From Microplitis mediator (Eukaryota; Arthropoda; Insecta; Hymenoptera; Braconidae), in contig NC_079973.1 in NCBI RefSeq assembly GCF_029852145.1, positions 19,238,422-19,302,421 on the forward strand: a DNA stretch of 64,000 nt. Direction: 5' to 3'. This document shows, piece after piece, positions 21,901-32,040 of the stretch. Under the pieces are notes generated by a model. The model was not told the origin of the DNA and ran no database searches. It saw only the letters and a program-made list of their open reading frames with translations. Position 1 is the first letter of the stretch, and the number at the start of each line of letters is the position of its first letter. The translations under genes were made by a program, and so were the position numbers.

Positions 21901-24900
21901 CTGATGCTGTTTTTACGCACCCGGATGTATCGATTCCAAAAGCTTTGGAACGCATTTCGGATAATATTGTTCATCAGAATTTGTTCATTGATGCTTACAA
22001 GGTGTTTTTTTATTACATTAATTATCAATAACAATTATTTTTAATGTTTTAGAATAATACTATAATTGAATAGTTTTTTTTTTAATTATTTCGGATACTT
22101 AATTTCTTACCAAATTCAAATTTTTTTTTTATCTAAATCAATTATTTATACACTGTTAAAAATTGGAAGTGAATTCGTAATGATTACGGATTTTATTTAA
22201 ATCCGAATTCACTTTGTCATTCGGAGTCCCCGAGTTTAAAAACAAATCACTCTGCATACAGAGTAAATAAGGAGATTGTTTTTTCAAGGGAGGGATTTAG
22301 AAGTGATCAGGATTTCATTCAAACCCGCATTCATTCCGATTTGGAGTTTTAATATTAAAATAAACTCCTTTTCGGAGTGAATTTTACTCTGAACCGGAAC
22401 TTCAATATAAAATTAAACTTCACTTCGGAGTGAATTTTACTCCAAAGGTATTAAATAAATACACAGTCATTCACCCGCATTTACTCTAGATTGAATCCAA
22501 ATTCACCCTGGATTTAACCCGCGTTCACTCCGCAAATTTTTTACAGTGTATCAGATACTACACTGTAAAAAATTGGGAATGAATTCGTAGTGATTACGGA
22601 TTTTATTCAAATTCGAATTCACTTTGTCATTCGGAGTCCCCGAGTTTAAAAAAAAATCGCTCTGTATACAGAGTAAATAAGGAGTTTTTTTTTTCAAGGG
22701 AGTGATTTCGGAGTGATCTGGATTTTATTTAAATCCGCATTCATTCCGATTCAGAGTTTTAATATTAAAATAAACTCCCCTTTGTAGTAAATTTCACTCC
22801 AAGGGAATTAAATGAATAGATAGTCATCTGCCCTGCATTCACTCCGATAATTTTTTACAGTGTACGTTATTGAAAAAACTATTTAATTATCACAAAAACA
22901 CTTTGTTTGAAATTTATGTTTTTGCTGAGTAATGTGCTGGGACGTTTAAATAATGTGGTTTTTTTATTTTATATTTCGTAGGAAGCAAAATCTCAAATAT
23001 GTGACGAGCAACAGTCTCCACAGCAATTACTTTATAATTTGTATAATATTATTGCAATGAGTGAACTTAGGGGGTACATGATGATGCAATTTTCATATAC
23101 GATACTTCGTGTGCATAAAAATGGTATGTATTTGTAAACAATCAATTTACTTAAAATATATTAAAATTTTTATTTATTTCGACTAACATATAATACATGT
23201 AGTAAATTACATAATTAGTTACTTGAAAAATATTTTGTCTTTTTTGTTTTAATTAACAAATAAATTAGATAATGGTTATGTAGTAGTTGCTTATCTGTTG
23301 TTTTGAAAACTATAATCAGCTTTTCTTAATCTTATCTATTTGTCGACAAATAAAGAGAAAAAAATTCTATTTAAACCGCTAACATATACTTTTGTTAATA
23401 ATAAGTTTTACGTTAAAATTTTTTATGAAATAAATTTTTTTTTTATTCTTCTTAAGGTAAAAGACGTAGTGCCCGATCAGGTAACTAGTACCTTATAGTA
23501 TGTCTATAATTAGTAAACTTCAGTAAATACAGATGTACAAATACATGAATAATCGGGTACTAGCTCCTTGATTGGGTATTGGGTCTTGCTTTCAATAAAA
23601 ATACCTTCTCAAATAATTTGCTATGTAAAGTAATAGACCCAGTACCCGATCAGGGAATTAGTACCCGATTATTCATGTATTTGTATAGATATATTTACTT
23701 AATTTTACTAATTATAGACACACAAATATATGGAGTGATCGGGTACTAGTTCCCTAATCGGGTACTAGTTCCCTAATCGGGTGCTAGGTCTCTTACTTTA
23801 TTAATGAAAATACTCCAAAATGATTTGCCATTTAAGGTAAAAGACCCAGTACCCGATCAGGGAACTAGTACCCGATTATTCATGTATTTGTATATATATA
23901 TTTACCAAATCTTAGTATCGGGTACTAGATCTTTTACTTTACAACCTGATTTTAATTTTTATGCAAATCAATTTCTTTTTCTCAGAATTTTTTTTCAAGA
24001 ACTTTTGCTGATTTCGATAAATTTTTTTCAAGAGCCTTTGTTTCGATAAAGTTGAGCAACTTTTTATTATGACATGAACAAAGTTTGATATTTTGTCAAT
24101 AAGTAAAATTTATCGCACTTTATTTTTAAAAATTATTAAAATAGAAAAACTTTCCTAAATTTTCTAAAGTTTCACTAAAAAAAATCGGAAAAACGGTTGA
24201 CCCTGTAGACCAACCATAAAACTTCCCACTATTTTCGAGCTTAGAGAGCTCGGAAACTTTATTATTAGTAAAATTTTGAGCTCTGTGACGCCGAAAAACG
24301 ATTGGATCAGAAAAATATACATTTCGCTCTTGGAATTTAAATAATTTCAGATGACAATAAAAAATTCAATAAAACTTTTGTTAAGAAAAAGAAAAAAAAC
24401 CAAAGAATGAAACTTCGTTCAACAGTTTTTTTACACCTCATTTTTTTAATTACTTATTTTAAAAATTATAAGAATAAAATATTACTTCCGCTTATTATAA
24501 ACGTAATTTATTGCACGACTCGTTCGTGCTTTACGATCGAAAAATTTTTTTTCGCCTCACTTCGGTAACTAATCAATTATTATACCCTTGTTAGTTTACG
24601 AAATTAAGATGGTTTGCATACTATTTTGAAGAAAATTTAATGGAGATTAATTCCATACTTTTCAAAAATTTATTTAGTTGAATAAAAACGGAAAAAACAT
24701 CAAAAATAGTTTTAAAAAATTTCCTGTCCGTCAAGTACGAATCCCGTATACACGATAACTTGCGAAAAAATGCAGTAATTGAATCAAATTTTTTTTAAAA
24801 AAATTCTTTGAGATAATTGTAGGTCTCCTATTGCAAATGGCTAGGTAACTCAGTGTCGTTTAATTACAATTAATAAAAGAATAAAAAAGGCTGTATAACT

Positions 24901-27900
24901 ATATATCTATATATCTATGTAAAATTAACATGGATGGTGATATATCTATACACATATGCGTACATTTAATCCACCAGGGGCGCTTGTGCATTACCGTCTT
25001 AGAACAGCTGTTTTTTTTTGCTAATTGGTACGCCTGAATTTTTTCAATTCAATTTTTTTGTATTTTTATTTTTATTTACATATATATTTTTTTTTTTTAT
25101 TAATCGAGATATTTTGAATAAGTTTTTTTATAATTATAAAAAAATACTAATATAATAAAAATAAAGCATGACAAGTTTTAATGAAAGAGAATTGTATATA
25201 TTTTAAATTTATTTGCACTTGCCGCCATTTTTTTATTGTTATTTATTATTTCATAATATGTGAGCATTACGAGTCGTGCACTTTTGGATTTTCCAAATTT
25301 TTTTTAATTATCGACAGGTACTTTTGAAGACGAAAGAATAAAAACACTTCGTGATTATGAAACACGAGTTTCTGACACATTAAGAGCAGTACGTACGGCA
25401 ATGGCATTTGCACCACGCGATCTTTGGAGATGTGATCCAGATAAACCAGTAGAAGGTATTATTAAAATAATTTAAGTTGTTTAATTATAAATAATAATTA
25501 TATCGTTCTTTTAATTTAAAATTAGATGTGACTTACACTGAGTTGAAGCAGTTATTCCAAGGCTACATAGTAAATGAAATTGATCTAAATCCAACAGCAA
25601 CATGCCGTGAAAACTGTGCTTACTATTCATACTCAAATGTCCAAGGATGTAATTACAATTTATTCTGCTCTCAGCAACGCAAATGCAATGGAAAAGTCTT
25701 ACACTGTCAGTACTTTGATTCAGACATGTGGATTTGTCCGTCGGTGAGAAATAATTTATGGTTCGTAGAATACTAATAAATAAATTTAAATAATAATTTC
25801 ATATTTTTTTTTTTTATTGTATGTTTGGCAAAATGAATAGAATAAAAACAGTAATCGAAGGTACGAGTATATAGAGTATGAAAATGGACGAGTGTTGGGT
25901 AAAAAAGGAAGTTGTAAAAATCCAATTACTAAAGTTGACAGCTGGTGGCGATGGCTCTTTTGGCATTGCAGCTATTGTATGTGTTTCTGTGATGACCATA
26001 ATCGCGATTCTGATCGTTACTTTAATCTACGAGACGTTACTTCTGATGTTACTAACAACAAGTAATTTTTTTTCATTTTTATTATTCACATAATTTGTTT
26101 TTTTTTGTTTATTGATAGGATAAGCTCACAGTTTTTTTGGATAGTAGGTGTTATAATTGACGTTCATTACCAATTTTTGTACAACGTTTCGTCGGTTTCC
26201 CGACTTTTTCAAGTACTGGAAAGACAAGAATTAATAATTAACATGTATATTAGGGTGTGTCATTTTAGGGCAACTTTTTTTTTCAATGCACTAACAGCTT
26301 CTATACTTGCAAGGTAAAATAAGATGCCTGTTGAAATTTGAGCTCTTAATATTAGTATTAGCAGGTGTCTCATCGCGATTTTCTATTTCTCATTTAAATA
26401 ACATGGGAAAAAAAAAAATTTTAATTTTGAGATTTTGTACTTCGGCAATGGCTCATGGTACAGATACGTTCAGGGTATAATTTTATAGGGAATTGAACGC
26501 TCTACAAAAAAAAGTCTCTTATAATTATTTGATAAATCCATTTGTTCAAAAGTTATTGGAGCTTGAATCAAAATTTATAGTAAATTTCCAGATCTTTTTA
26601 CTTTTCCGGCGAAACTATCAAACTTATCACAAAATGTTATGAGATTTTTTTTGTAGACAAATTTATTCCCTACAAATTATTTCTGACGAAGTTTTTTAAA
26701 ATTCCGCATTTTTTCTTAGTTATTTTCATTTTAACCTCAAGCTCTGGAAATCGATCAGAACACTATTTTTCTTTCAAGAGCTTGACATTAAAATGGAAAT
26801 AACTAGGAAAAATGCGGAATTTTAAAAAACTTTATCAAAGATAATTTGTAGGGGGTAAAATTGTCTACAAAAAATATTTCACGACATTTTGTCATAAGTT
26901 TGATTGTTTCGCCGGAAAAGTAAAAATATCTCGAAATTTGCTATAAATTTTAATTCAAGCTCCAATAACTTTTGAACAAATGGATTTATCAAAAAATGAT
27001 AAGAGACTTTTTTTTGTAGAGCGTTCAATTCCCTATAAAATTATATCCTGAATGTATCTGTACCATGAGCCATTGCCGAAGTATAAAATCTCAAAATTAT
27101 AATTTTTTTTTTTCCCATGTTATTTAAATGAGAAATAGAAAATCGCGATGAGACACCTGCTAATACTAATATTAAGAGCTCAAATTTCAACAGGCATCTT
27201 ATTTTACCTTGCAAGTATAGAAGCTGTTAGTGCATTGAAAAAAAAAGTTGCCCTAAAATGACACACCCTATTATACATGTTAATTATTAATTCTTGTCTT
27301 TCCAGTACTCGAAAAAGTCGGAAAACCGACGAAACGTTGTACAAAAATTGTTAATAAACGTTAATTATAACAACTACTATCCAAAGAACTGTGAACTTAT
27401 TTCTCTGATAAATACAGAAAATAGATATGAATCGTAATAATTTTAGTTTATTAATTTATCTGTCTAATCATTTATAATTTTGTAGAGTTATCACTGGATT
27501 TAGATTCATAAAATATGAGCAAATAATTCATATACAAATTCACGAGGGTACATTAGCAGAACGAGGAAAAATTTTAGAGAATAGTGGTTCATGGAAACCA
27601 TTTGATAACTATACAATTTTAGACCGTGGTGTTGTAAACGGCGAAGATTATCACACTTTATCATGGGAAAAACGTGCCATTGATTTGGATGATCTCACTG
27701 CACCTGTTGAACATGTTTTAACCGGTGAGTCATTTTTAAAAATAATATTATTTGATATATTAATATATATTTTTTTATACATAACCAGGTGTAAGATTTA
27801 GAATGGTAGGAGCGCATTTAAATTTTGAAATTCGCATTACTCCATTTAATTATACTTCTGGATTATTAATTAAACCTCTGGAAAAAAGTATATGGATTAG

Positions 27901-30115
27901 TAATGATAACACTGATGTTGCTTTCTCCAACAGTGAAAAAAGGTATTTATATATATGTATATATTTGTTAGCACATTTATATCTTTTTCATAAACAGATC
28001 TTCCCAAAACGTACACTCTTTAAAATTTACCTACTTATTTAATGACTAAGTGTGAAAAGCAAAAATTCATTATTTTTGTATAAAAATTATGACTCAATTG
28101 TTATATTTATTTACTATTTATAGAAAATTAAAATCACAATATTTATTATTTAATTATCATACATCAATATAACTGATAAAATATCAATTTCGTTTCATAA
28201 AATATTCTTAAAAAATATCCCTATCCAAAAATCCACGTGGGAATCCAGCCTAGATTTCTATGTGGTTTCCTACATGGCGTTTTCGAACGTATTCCAATAT
28301 GGTTTCCTATAGGAATCCAACATAGATTCGCACATGGGTTCTTATGGAAATCTACACCATACGAAATCCATATGGAAATCTAGTATGGATTTCTATGTAG
28401 ATTTTTACGATGATTTCCCATGAAAATCTGCACCATATCGAAATCCATATGGGAATTTTATATGAAATAGGAGGTTACGTGCGTTAATATCCCCGGACAA
28501 AATACCCCCGGACATAATATCCCCGCGACAAAATATCCGCCGACAAAATATCCCAGGAACAATATATCTCTGTGACGAAATATAAAAAAAAAATAGTTTT
28601 ATTATAAGATTCGGTCCATTGCCTTTTAGGTCGAAGATGGGAAATTTTAGAGATGGCCTGTAAGGTCTATTGCTTTCTCTTTGCCTATTAAAGCATATAA
28701 ATAAAAAATTTTCAATTAATTAAAAACATTACTAGAGAACATTAATTAGCTTATTATCGTGCTGTGCCCTTTTTTCACGAATTTTGTGTGGGTTTATTCA
28801 AAAATAGGCCAACACATAAACTTGTTATCGTGACATTTTTAATAGAAATTTTGAACTATTGTGATATTTTGTCGAGGGATATTTTGTTGAGGGGATATTT
28901 TGTCGCTAAGATATTATGTCCGGGGATATTAGCCCGTGTCACCAAATAGGAATTAGGAAAATTAACAAAAAGCGTCACGTTATTGATACAAATACGATAA
29001 AAAGCATCATATGCATATATGTCAATCCAAGTACCCACAATTTCCCATATGGATTTTCGATATGGGAATCTAGATACCCGTGGTTTCCTACATGGATTCT
29101 TATATAAATCTATACACTCCTATTGGTAATTCCTATTTATTAGTACATAAATCCTTCATCTTCGAAAAGAATTCCTATGGGTTCCCATGCAATCCCACAT
29201 GGATTTTTTGATAGGGATACAAATTAAAGTGCGCAGATATTTATATTATTATAAGCAAACATAAACTTTACAGCAAATAATGTAATTATTAGGAGAAATG
29301 TTTATCATCAGACATTGATACGAGACTGATATTTATTTGAATTTGAATTAAAAAACTTGTTTATTTAATTGTTACAAGACTTTGGTCTTTGTTGTCATTA
29401 CCGATTAAAAGCTAATAAACAAATAAAAAATTATCTTCAAATACATACAAGGTCAAATAATATTTGTTTAACTGCATTACTTTATTTTTAGTTTCATAAA
29501 GTAACTTAGTGATTAATAATTACAATAATTCATAAAATTAACTTCAGAGTATTCACTATTTTATGATACGAAAATTTTTTTATTATATTTACTGACTTTT
29601 TCAAGTTGATATTAAGGTCCATTCAGTTTATTACTATATATAACAGTATTAAAAATTTACAAGTATTGTAATTTTAATTCACATTTGGGTAAAACTATTA
29701 ATGGCAGAGATATAAACCCGCGTATTTATTTATTTAAATAATAAAAAATAGAATAAAATTTTGAATTTATTATTTCATTTTTAGAAAAGAACTAGTGATA
29801 TCTAAACCAGATATCCCGACACGCATAAAACAGCAATCGTCTCCTGATTCCGAGTCTAATCAATTTTTAAACTTCGGGCCAACTGATTTAGACAAAGATG
29901 CAGCACAAACAACGATACCATTTTTAGATGTACAGCCTGTGATAACGAATCCACCATTTCCGTTATCCGGAGCTGGTATCTACCACAAAGGACGCAGTGG
30001 TTCTGGCGGTTATATCGCTCTCAAGGCCATCACTTATGATTTTACTGAACATTTACGTGCTGACGTACCGCCTCCGCCGCCCATTATGGAATTAAATCAG
30101 ATTCCAGCACAATAA
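18971..30115 (+). CDS. DUF4803-type secreted protein, isoform with upstream first exon
   Basis: Coding exons are 18971-19537, 22982-23123, 25318-25455, 25526-25743, 25841-26061, 27486-27724, 27789-27942 and 29785-30115, summing to 2010 bp (669 residues) in perfect frame. A signal peptide (MAKLHLGFTLVVLLMISTE) is followed by a long charged helical region predicted to form coiled coil. Next come a Cys-rich segment around residues 300-400 (CRENCAYYSYSNVQGCNYN...CSYCMCFCDDHN), then VITGFRFIKYEQIIHIQIHE, and a β-rich C-terminal domain ending in a Pro-rich tail. The layout matches my memory of the arthropod family DUF4803, which has no known function. Secretion is inferred from the signal peptide and cysteines. 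The ATG at 18971 is preferred over the one at 18917 because it begins the signal peptide and has a purine-rich context. Confidence 0.8.
19538..21515. other. Intron of DUF4803 gene upstream of alternative exon
   Basis: About 2 kb with no recognised exon. Segment 20290-20700 is less A+T rich (AACGAGCAAAGGGGCACTG, GAGCGGTGTGCGGGAGG, GCGCACTCACACTCGCGATACG) and is the likeliest place for a second promoter serving the exon at 21516. A (CATA)n tract lies at ~20710-20731. Open frames on the minus strand here have no support. Confidence 0.4.
21516..22001 (+). CDS. Alternative first coding exon of the DUF4803 gene
   Basis: This exon encodes its own signal peptide (MGKLWILLLIFSASSWAM) and 162 codons, ending at TACAAG|GTGTTT in phase 0. 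The upstream first exon (18971-19537) also ends in phase 0, so either can splice to the shared exon at 22982 (CGTAG|GAAGCAAAA). Spliced this way the isoform is 642 residues. The ends align loosely: LDFARTSVS...LIMKKNLLGALATNSQ in one, INFADAVFT...NIVHQNLFIDAYK in the other, consistent with an old exon duplication. Joining both exons in one mRNA would put a second signal peptide mid-protein, so exclusive use is more likely. The start is the first ATG; a TATATAAA 28 bp upstream is probably too close to act as its TATA box. Confidence 0.7.
22151..22548. mobile_element. MITE family A copy 5
   Basis: Flanked by TA on both sides. Ends are CACTGTTAAAAATTGGAAGTGAATTCG and AATTTTTTACAGTG. Only 12 bp separate it from copy 6, which has almost the same left half. 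It lies in the intron before shared exon 22982. Confidence 0.75.
22561..22862. mobile_element. MITE family A copy 6
   Basis: CACTGTAAAAAATTGGGAATGAATTCG at the left and ATTTTTTACAGTG at the right, with TA on both flanks. It is one of the best-preserved members of the family and gives the terminal inverted repeat consensus. Confidence 0.8.
23453..23940. mobile_element. Composite palindromic repeat with TAGTACCCGATCAGGG motifs
   Basis: Blocks of GGTAAAAGACCCAGTACCCGATCAGGGAACTAGTACCCGATTATTCATGTATTTGTAT occur forward at ~23460, 23635 and 23835. They occur reversed (ATCGGGTACTAGTTCCCTAATCGGG) at ~23550 and 23735-23780. The pattern suggests at least two insertions of one palindromic MITE, one inside the other. 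The word structure resembles the element at 37422-37564. Confidence 0.6.
24508..25304. repeat. 797-bp near-identical repeat, copy 1 (intron before exon 25318)
   Basis: The sequence from TTATTGCACGACTCGTTCG to GGATTTTCCAAATTTTTTT is repeated at 41185-41981 in the same orientation. By eye I find one clear substitution (TTTAATCCACC versus TTTATTCCACC). A 12-bp inverted pair TGCACGACTCGT / ACGAGTCGTGCA (24512-24523 and 25269-25280) suggests a DNA transposon. Identity runs about 24 bp past the right member, however, so the true ends are unclear. The repeat stops 13 bp short of the exon at 25318. Confidence 0.85.
26120..27400. repeat. 1.28 kb near-perfect palindrome inside a DUF4803 intron
   Basis: The left arm begins ATAAGCTCACAG and the right arm ends CTGTGAACTTAT. 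The arms can be followed inwards through ACGAAACGTTGTAC, TGTGTCATTTTAGGGCAAC, TCATCGCGATTTTCTATTTC and CATGGTACAGATACGTTCAGG to a short loop centred near 26760 (GATCAGAACACTATTTTTC). The arms are roughly 620 bp with few mismatches. It makes up about 90% of the intron 26062-27485, beginning 58 bp after the donor. It has no coding potential of its own and could be a foldback transposon. Confidence 0.9.
28215..29219. mobile_element. Palindromic element with TATCCCTATC ends, last DUF4803 intron
   Basis: TATCCCTATCCAAAAATCCACGTGGGA at the left is matched by TCCCACATGGATTTTTTGATAGGGATA at the right. Both halves are full of ATCCATATGGGAAT-type words, which are themselves palindromic. A 471-bp hAT-like element (28473-28943) is inserted in the middle. 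Confidence 0.75.
28473..28943. mobile_element. hAT-like MITE with 8-bp target duplication AAATAGGA
   Basis: AAATAGGA at 28465-28472 is repeated at 28944-28951 directly outside the inverted ends GGTTACGTGCGTTAATATCCCCGGACA / TGTCCGGGGATATTAGCCCGTGTCACC. The left subterminal region carries five spaced (C)GGACAAAATATCCC-like units and the right region about four in the opposite orientation. An 8-bp duplication and subterminal motif arrays are typical of hAT elements. No transposase is encoded. Confidence 0.85.
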
Positions 30116-30411
30116 TTATTATTTTATTTAACTATTTTTATTACTTTTTTGTATTACGATGATTTGATAAAAGGAAAAAACAAAGATTAGTTTGCCAAAA
30201 GATACAAATCTACAGTGATAATAGTTTAGAGTAACTTTAATATTATTGCGTATCAAATGGAAATTATTTATAAATTTCAAATCGATAAACCTTTTGTTTA
30301 TCAGAGATTTTCTTCCATGACTAATGTAATCAGTTACGTTTTTTTTTATCTTTAGTTTACTACTATCTTATTTCTTAATGAGTTACGATAGTCATTTTGT
30401 GTTTAAGATTA

Positions 30412-30867
30412 TTAAGGACATTCTCAGACGATACCTCCCACTTTTTCAAAATGTTTAATGATGAACTGTCATCCGCATTAAAATTTTATCAATTAATTAG
30501 AAAAAAATTAAAACATTTATTGAAAAAAAGATAACGCCGTTACAATTTCGCCGAGATTTTTAAAAAAATTACTCACAGTTATTATCAATCAGGAGTTAAA
30601 TATAAATTTCAGTAAAATCTTCATATCAATTTTATAATTTGAATTTTCAAATTTTGTAGTCTGAAATTTAGTCAAAAAATTTGTTAAACTCCTAATTGAT
30701 AACAACTCTAAATAATTTTTTTAAAATTCGATATCGGCGAAATTGTCCTTTTTTCAAACATTTCAATTTTTTTAAATTAATTAATAAAATTTTAATGCGG
30801 TCATGGCGTTTGAGCCATTGAATATTTTTAAAAAGTAGGGGAGGGGGGGGTCTGAGAATGTCTTTAA
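30412..30867. mobile_element. Palindromic MITE family P copy 1 (TTAAGGACATTCTCAGAC ends)
   Basis: TTAAGGACATTCTCAGAC at the left is matched by GTCTGAGAATGTCTTTAA at the right. Inner inverted blocks are CAATTTCGCCGAGATTTTT / TTCGATATCGGCGAAATTG and ATCAATCAGGAGTTAAA / TTAACTCCTAATTGATAAC. A related copy lies at about 46797-47490. Confidence 0.7.
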
Positions 30868-31607
30868 GCATGATTGATAACTAATATCAATCGTGCTTCA
30901 ATCAATTGATCAATTAATAATATATGTTCAATATTATACATTATTTTATACGTTAGTCAATTTTCATACATTATTACTAATAACAATTATGTTTAATTAA
31001 TGTAATTATTAAATTTATAATTAATAAACGATAGAATAATTATTTTGTTTTTAATTTATTTAACTAACAGTAGTTATTTTTCTTTTATTATACAAACGCT
31101 TGATTGAACACGTGGGTTGTTGATAAAACGTTAGAACATTAAAAATTATTGATGTTTAAAAAAATAATTATGAGTTAAACTGTTTATATACATTTTTTAT
31201 TACTACTGTTGTTACGTTCCCGTAATATTTATTGATTAAATAAATATATTTCATTTAATTATTTTTTTTCATTCATAGTTTTTGATCCGTTTGAACGGAA
31301 ATGTCACTGATAAGAATTTTTAAGACGTCGACAGTCTATCCACAGATAAAACAAAGTGTCTACGTAGATGAGAATTAGACTGTTTCGACGTTCTCATAAT
31401 AAACCTGAGATGCAACACTGTATTAATGTTTTATATATAATTAATGTAGTGTTAAAAAGAAAATCAGTTAGTCTGAGGAGTCAGCAGAGACTAGTACTCT
31501 GTTGAATCTGAATCTATCAGCTGCATTTTTACAATCCATTTATTAAATATATTTATAAACTCCACAACTAATTTTAAATTAATCAACCCCAATATTTTAC
31601 CTGTATT

Positions 31608-32040
31608 TATAAGCTACTGCAGACTGGAAAACCCAAATTTCTTCGTAGCTTGTTTCGTGTTGATGCTGATATCAGTTATTCAAATAGACTAGCAGTGAAG
31701 AATAATAATATTTCTTTTAAAATGCCAAATTTTTCTACTAACACCTATGAGCACTCATTCGTCGTATCGGCTATTCGTGTATGTCAAGAATTACCGATTG
31801 ATCTCATAAATTCACTTTGTTGAGACGTTTAAAATCAAAGCGTTAAATTTTTTTCTAGACCTTGAATTAAATAGTAGCTACTAGTCTTGTTTATTCTATT
31901 GTATTGCTAAATCTATGTTTAAATTGTTCCTTACAATGTATTTTATATTTTTAATGAAATTACGTAATTGTTTGATTGTTTTTGTACAAATTGACATTCG
32001 GCTGTTGTCTTGACATATGAAATAAATAAATAAGTAAATA
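31608..32040 (+). mobile_element. 5'-truncated LINE: end of reverse-transcriptase ORF and 3' tail
   Basis: A frame from about 31608 to 31827 encodes a piece like the C-terminal end of a non-LTR retrotransposon ORF2, including KMPNFSTNTYEHSFVVSAIR, the counterpart of IPKCRSTIYENSFLIHGMHV at 51826-52119. It is followed by about 190 bp of 3' UTR and an AAATAAATAAATAAGTAAATA tail at ~32022. No upstream reverse-transcriptase core is recognisable, so the copy is dead. Confidence 0.6.

Noticed and set aside
23804..24049. 81-codon plus-strand frame
   Set aside because: Encoded by the TAGTACCCGATCAGGG repeat and flanking low-complexity DNA.
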